A stretch of DNA of 64,000 nt from Saccharopolyspora indica (GTDB lineage Bacteria > Actinomycetota > Actinomycetes > Mycobacteriales > Pseudonocardiaceae). Positions 60,897 to 64,000 of the stretch are shown piece after piece. How positions within the stretch are numbered: position 1 is the first letter of the stretch; every line of letters begins with the position of its first letter. Both the position numbers and the translations under genes were made by a program. Below the pieces are notes generated by a model that saw only the letters and a list, made by a program, of their open reading frames with translations, was not told the origin of the DNA and made no database searches. Location: positions 620,001-684,000 of the forward strand of contig NZ_JAQGLB010000001.1 in assembly GCF_027853965.1 (NCBI RefSeq), given 5' to 3'.

Positions 60897-60988
60897 TCTT
60901 GGTGTGAGGTGACACGGTTGCCCCCATCACATCGGGACGTGAGCGCGTGCTGAGCGCTCACCGGCACCGAAGCTTCAAGGGAGAATGC

Positions 60989-62320
60989 ATGGGTGCGGTC
61001 AACGCGCGCGAGCAGAGCCGGACGGCCAACCGCGCCGGGATCGGAGCCTTCATCGGCTCGACCATCGAGTGGTTCGACTTCTACATCTACGGCACGGCGT
61101 CGGCCTTGGTCTTCGACAAGGTCTTCTTCCCGGAGCTCGACGGTGCCCTCGGCACTCTCGTGGCGTTCGCGACCTTCTGGGTCGGGTTCCTGGCCCGCCC
61201 GCTCGGCGGCATCATCTTCGGCCACATCGGCGACCGGCTGGGCCGGAAGAAGACGCTGGTCATCACGCTGCTGATGATGGGCATCGCGACCACCCTGATC
61301 GGCCTGCTGCCCGGCTACGCCCAGATCGGCGTGTGGGCGCCGATCCTGCTGGTGATCATCCGCATGGTGCAGGGCATCGGCCTGGGCGGGGAGTGGGGCG
61401 GCTCGGTGCTGATCGCCTCCGAGCACGCGCCCAAGGGCAAGTCGATCCTCTACGGCGCCTTCGCCCAGCAGGGCTCGCCGGTCGGCAACACCCTGAGCAC
61501 GCTGAGCTTCCTGGCCATCAGCCAGCTGCCGGACGAGGCGTTCCTGGGCTGGGGCTGGCGCATCCCGTTCCTGGCCTCCGCGCTGCTGGTGCTGGTGGGC
61601 CTGTTCATCCGGATGCGGGTCACCGAGTCGCCGGCGATGGCCAACCTGATCGAGCGCAAGAAGGTCGCCAAGCTGCCGTTCTGGGAGGTCGTGCGCTCGC
61701 ACCCGACGCTGCTCGCGCTGGGCATCGGCGCCTGCACGATCGGCCTGTCGGCCACCTACTTCAAGTCGACCTTCGCGCTGTCCTGGGCCACCAGCACCCT
61801 GGAGTTCGACAAGAGCTCGTTCCTGACCATCATCCTGGTCGCCAACATCGTGCAGATCTTCGCGCAGCCCTTCGGCGCGGTCATCGCCACCAAGATGCGC
61901 AGCTGGTCCCGCGCGGTGACGATCATGCTGCTGCCCGAGGTGGTGCTGCTGCCGCTGATGTTCGTGCTGATCAGCACGAACGACTACTACCTGGCGATGT
62001 TCGGCGTGGCGATCGCGACCATCCCGCACTGCCTGTACTACGCGGCGCTGGCGGGCATGCTGGCCAGCCGGTTCCCGGCGCACGTCCGCTACACCGGCAT
62101 CTCGCTGTGCTACCAGCTGTGCGGCACGATCCTCGGCGGCACCACGCCGATCGTGGGCCAGTTCCTGCTGAACCTCTCCGGTTCCATCACCGCGGTGATC
62201 GCCTACGCGATCTTCCAGGTGCTGCTGACGCTGGGCTGCATGCTGCTGCTCCTGCGCCGCCCCAACTACGACGACCGCGCGCACGCCGGGAACGCGCGTG
62301 CCGAGGCCGTCCCGGCCTGA
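60989..62320 (+). CDS. MHS-family MFS transporter
   Basis: 443 residues, 12 helices. FIGSTIEWFDFYIYGTASAL, RPLGGIIFGHIGDRLGRKKT and QGIGLGGEWGGSVLIA are MHS signatures; imports an organic acid with protons. ATG 60989 has AAGGGAG upstream. The first gene of an operon with the cyclase and AtoE-like genes, so its substrate is probably the acid degraded by them and activated by the CoA-transferase. Confidence 0.9.
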   Translation: MGAVNAREQSRTANRAGIGAFIGSTIEWFDFYIYGTASALVFDKVFFPELDGALGTLVAFATFWVGFLARPLGGIIFGHIGDRLGRKKTLVITLLMMGIATTLIGLLPGYAQIGVWAPILLVIIRMVQGIGLGGEWGGSVLIASEHAPKGKSILYGAFAQQGSPVGNTLSTLSFLAISQLPDEAFLGWGWRIPFLASALLVLVGLFIRMRVTESPAMANLIERKKVAKLPFWEVVRSHPTLLALGIGACTIGLSATYFKSTFALSWATSTLEFDKSSFLTIILVANIVQIFAQPFGAVIATKMRSWSRAVTIMLLPEVVLLPLMFVLISTNDYYLAMFGVAIATIPHCLYYAALAGMLASRFPAHVRYTGISLCYQLCGTILGGTTPIVGQFLLNLSGSITAVIAYAIFQVLLTLGCMLLLLRRPNYDDRAHAGNARAEAVPA

Positions 62321-62328
62321 TCCGAACC

Positions 62329-62360
62329 GGTGCGGCTTCCCGTGCGCGGGAAGCCGCACC
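62329..62360 (+). terminator. In-operon hairpin
   Basis: 14-bp perfect stem GGTGCGGCTTCCCG (62329-62342) with 62347-62360, loop TGCG, no U-tract, 15 nt before the cyclase start. It may dampen expression downstream or protect the upstream mRNA. Confidence 0.6.
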
Positions 62361-62375
62361 GCACTGGAGGTTTCC

Positions 62376-63425
62376 ATGCAGAACCCGCGCTGGGTGCGGC
62401 GGCCCGAGGGCTCCAACTGGGGCGAATTCGGTCCCGACGACAACCTCGGCCGGCTCAACCTGATCACCCCGGAGAAGGTGCGCGCCGGTGTCGCCGAGGT
62501 CGTGGAGGGCCGCAGCTTCTGCCTGCGCCTGCCGCTGGACCTGCCCGGCGGAACCGCCTTGAACCCCAACCGGTTCCCGCCGGTGCTGCGCCCGAACCTG
62601 CGCGCGGGCCAGGTCAACTTCAACTTCGGCATGGACCGGCTGCACCCCGGTCACACCGACGTGCTCTGCGACGACCTCGCCGTCCTGCACCTGCAGTACT
62701 CGACGCAGTGGGACTCCCTGGCCCACGCCGGGTCGATGTTCGACGCCGACGGCGACGGGGTGCCGGAACCGGTGTTCTACAACGGCTTCCGCGCCGACGA
62801 GCACGTGCTCGGGCCGTCCGGGGTGGACGACGCGGGAACGGCGTCGCTGCACGACCGCAGCACCTCCACCGCCGGTCCGCTCGGGATCGACCACATGGCT
62901 CGCACCGCGGTGCAGGGCCGCGCGGTGCTGATCGACCTGCGGGCCCACCTCGGCGACGAGCGCACGCTGGTCGGCTACCAGCAGCTCGCCGAGATCATCG
63001 CCGCCGACCGGATCGTGGTGGAGGAGGGCGACATCGTCTGCCTGCACACCGGTTTCGCCGAGCAGGTCGTGGCGATGGCCGGTGACCCGGACCCCGAGGT
63101 GCTGCACGGCTCCGGTGCCGTCCTCAACGGGCGCGACCCGGACCTGCTGCGCTGGATCACCGATTCCGGCCTGGCCGCGCTGGTCGCCGACAACTACGCG
63201 GTCGAGGCGTTCCCGGCCCCGGAAGCGCCGGTGCCCAACGCGGTGCTGCCGCTGCACGAGCACTGCCTGTTCAAGCTCGGGGTGCACCTCGGTGAGCTGT
63301 GGCGGCTCACCCCGCTCGCCGAGCACCTGCGAGCCCGCGGCCGCAGCCGGTTCCTGCTCACCGCTCCGCCGCTGAACCTGCCCGGAGCGGCCGGCTCGCC
63401 GGTCACCCCGGTCGCCACCGTCTAG
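62376..63425 (+). CDS. Cyclase family metal-dependent hydrolase
   Basis: 349 residues of the kynurenine-formamidase-like cyclase fold. Metal ligands: HLQYSTQWDSLAHAGSMF (cyclase motif HxGTHxDxPxH in a divergent, tungsten-free form) plus LHEHCLFKLG. NWGEFGPDDNLGRLNLITPE is typical of the long cyclase subgroup. It hydrolyses a lactone, amide or lactam. ATG 62376 has GGAGG upstream. Substrate unknown. Confidence 0.82.
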   Translation: MQNPRWVRRPEGSNWGEFGPDDNLGRLNLITPEKVRAGVAEVVEGRSFCLRLPLDLPGGTALNPNRFPPVLRPNLRAGQVNFNFGMDRLHPGHTDVLCDDLAVLHLQYSTQWDSLAHAGSMFDADGDGVPEPVFYNGFRADEHVLGPSGVDDAGTASLHDRSTSTAGPLGIDHMARTAVQGRAVLIDLRAHLGDERTLVGYQQLAEIIAADRIVVEEGDIVCLHTGFAEQVVAMAGDPDPEVLHGSGAVLNGRDPDLLRWITDSGLAALVADNYAVEAFPAPEAPVPNAVLPLHEHCLFKLGVHLGELWRLTPLAEHLRARGRSRFLLTAPPLNLPGAAGSPVTPVATV

Positions 63426-63466
63426 ATCAACGCGCCGGGACCTCCCGGTCGGCAAGGAAAGCACCG

Positions 63467-64000
63467 ATGTCCAAGATCGCCAACTTCTTCACCGAGCTGA
63501 TGCGCCGGTACCTGCCCGATCCGTTCGTCTTCGCGATCGGGCTGACCTTCCTCACCCTGCTGCTGGCGCTGACGGTGGAGGGCAAGGGCTTCATCGAGAT
63601 CACCGAGGCCTGGGGCGACGGGTTCTGGAACCTGCTGTCGTTCACCACGCAGATGGCCGTCATCCTGGCGATGGGCTACGTGCTGGCCAGCGCGCCGGTC
63701 ACCGACCGGGTGCTCGACGCGGTGGTCAGCCGGGTGCACTCGCCGCGCACCGCGGTGGCGGTGGCGACCCTGATCGGCTCCGTCGGCTCCTACCTGAACT
63801 GGGGCTTCGGCCTGGTCATCGGCGGGATCGTGGCGAAGAAGCTGGCGCTGAAGGTGCCCGGCGTGCACTACCCGCTGATCATCGCCGCGGCCTACAGCGG
63901 GTTCACCATGTACGGCCTCGGCCTGTCGGCGACGATCCCGCTGACCATCTCCACCAGCGGGCACACGCTGGAGAGCAAGATGGGCGTCATCGCGCTGGCC
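63467..64000 (+). CDS. AtoE-type short-chain fatty acid permease, N-terminal part
   Basis: 178 codons visible; runs off the right window edge. MSKIANFFTELMRRYLPDPF then VFAIGLTFLTLLLALTV, FWNLLSFTTQMAVILAMGYV, GSYLNWGFGLVIGGIVAKKL and GLGLSATIPLTI match the AtoE family, which takes up short-chain fatty acids such as acetoacetate or butyrate. ATG 63467 has AAGGAAAG upstream, 41 nt after the cyclase. It supports an acid-uptake role for the whole 58-64 kb region. Confidence 0.88.
   Translation, partial: MSKIANFFTELMRRYLPDPFVFAIGLTFLTLLLALTVEGKGFIEITEAWGDGFWNLLSFTTQMAVILAMGYVLASAPVTDRVLDAVVSRVHSPRTAVAVATLIGSVGSYLNWGFGLVIGGIVAKKLALKVPGVHYPLIIAAAYSGFTMYGLGLSATIPLTISTSGHTLESKMGVIALA

Overview
This is a contiguous stretch of chromosome from a high-GC actinomycete. 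Nearly every gene uses G/C-ending codons. GTG and TTG starts are frequent, Shine-Dalgarno sites are GGAGG-like, and stop/start overlaps (ATGA, GTGA, TTGA, TGATG) are common. The gene families (CmtR-type sensor, MHS transporters, class F sortase, Spo0M, F420/PPOX-like protein, DUF35 plus thiolase) fit the Pseudonocardiaceae, perhaps Saccharopolyspora. That placement is inference from family content, not a search. No rRNA, tRNA, CRISPR array or phage structural gene was seen.

Layout. 0-15 kb: 5' end of argG, a Mur-ligase paralogue, a very unusual Trp/Gly/His-rich small peptide divergent from a thioredoxin-reductase-like flavoprotein, an S9 peptidase, a secreted 5'-nucleotidase, a bacterial voltage-gated channel, Spo0M, two overlapping CNNM/CBS membrane proteins behind a hairpin-rich leader, a DUF35/thiolase pair, and a class F sortase with a Pro-rich surface protein that is its likely substrate. 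15-19 kb: a compact pqqABCDE operon for the cofactor PQQ. 19-29 kb: an NPP1/NLP-type secreted protein, HAD phosphatase plus MFS, a CmtR-type metal sensor with a small CDF exporter, a BMP lipoprotein, a flavin amine oxidase, an AA10 LPMO and a DMSO-reductase-family molybdoenzyme.

29-41 kb: an organosulfur-scavenging locus with two SfnB-like proteins, SsuD, SfnG, a DszC-like and a DszA-like monooxygenase, a MetNIQ-like ABC transporter and an MHS transporter. Three of its transcription units begin with tiny cysteine-containing leader peptides that share a (L/F)T(C/R)R(R/H)HVD(L/F)xRV core. Each lies exactly 6 nt downstream of a -10 element and behind the same GTTGACACC box. This looks like leaderless, attenuation-type control of sulfur genes. 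No flavin reductase is present here.

41.2-44.4 kb: a 3-kb segment with a different gene style (unknown 148-aa protein, small CxxC protein, HTH regulator with PLD-like C-terminus, Nudix hydrolase, HD hydrolase). It is bounded by a 33-bp inverted repeat whose arms look like the two halves of one palindromic intergenic repeat. This is a candidate inserted module. 44.4-58 kb: a Tat-exported unknown, a MaoC/PrpD/acyl-CoA dehydrogenase/GntR catabolic group with two copies of a 16-bp operator-like repeat, a UMF1 transporter, a cupredoxin, a flavin monooxygenase, an SDR, a large LuxR-type regulator, a PPOX-fold protein, a SnoaL-like protein and two small ORFs. 58-64 kb: an IpdAB-like CoA-transferase, a divergent LysR regulator, and an MHS transporter, cyclase and AtoE-like permease. 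Both promoters carry the same 16-bp box, which suggests one LysR-controlled acid-catabolism regulon.
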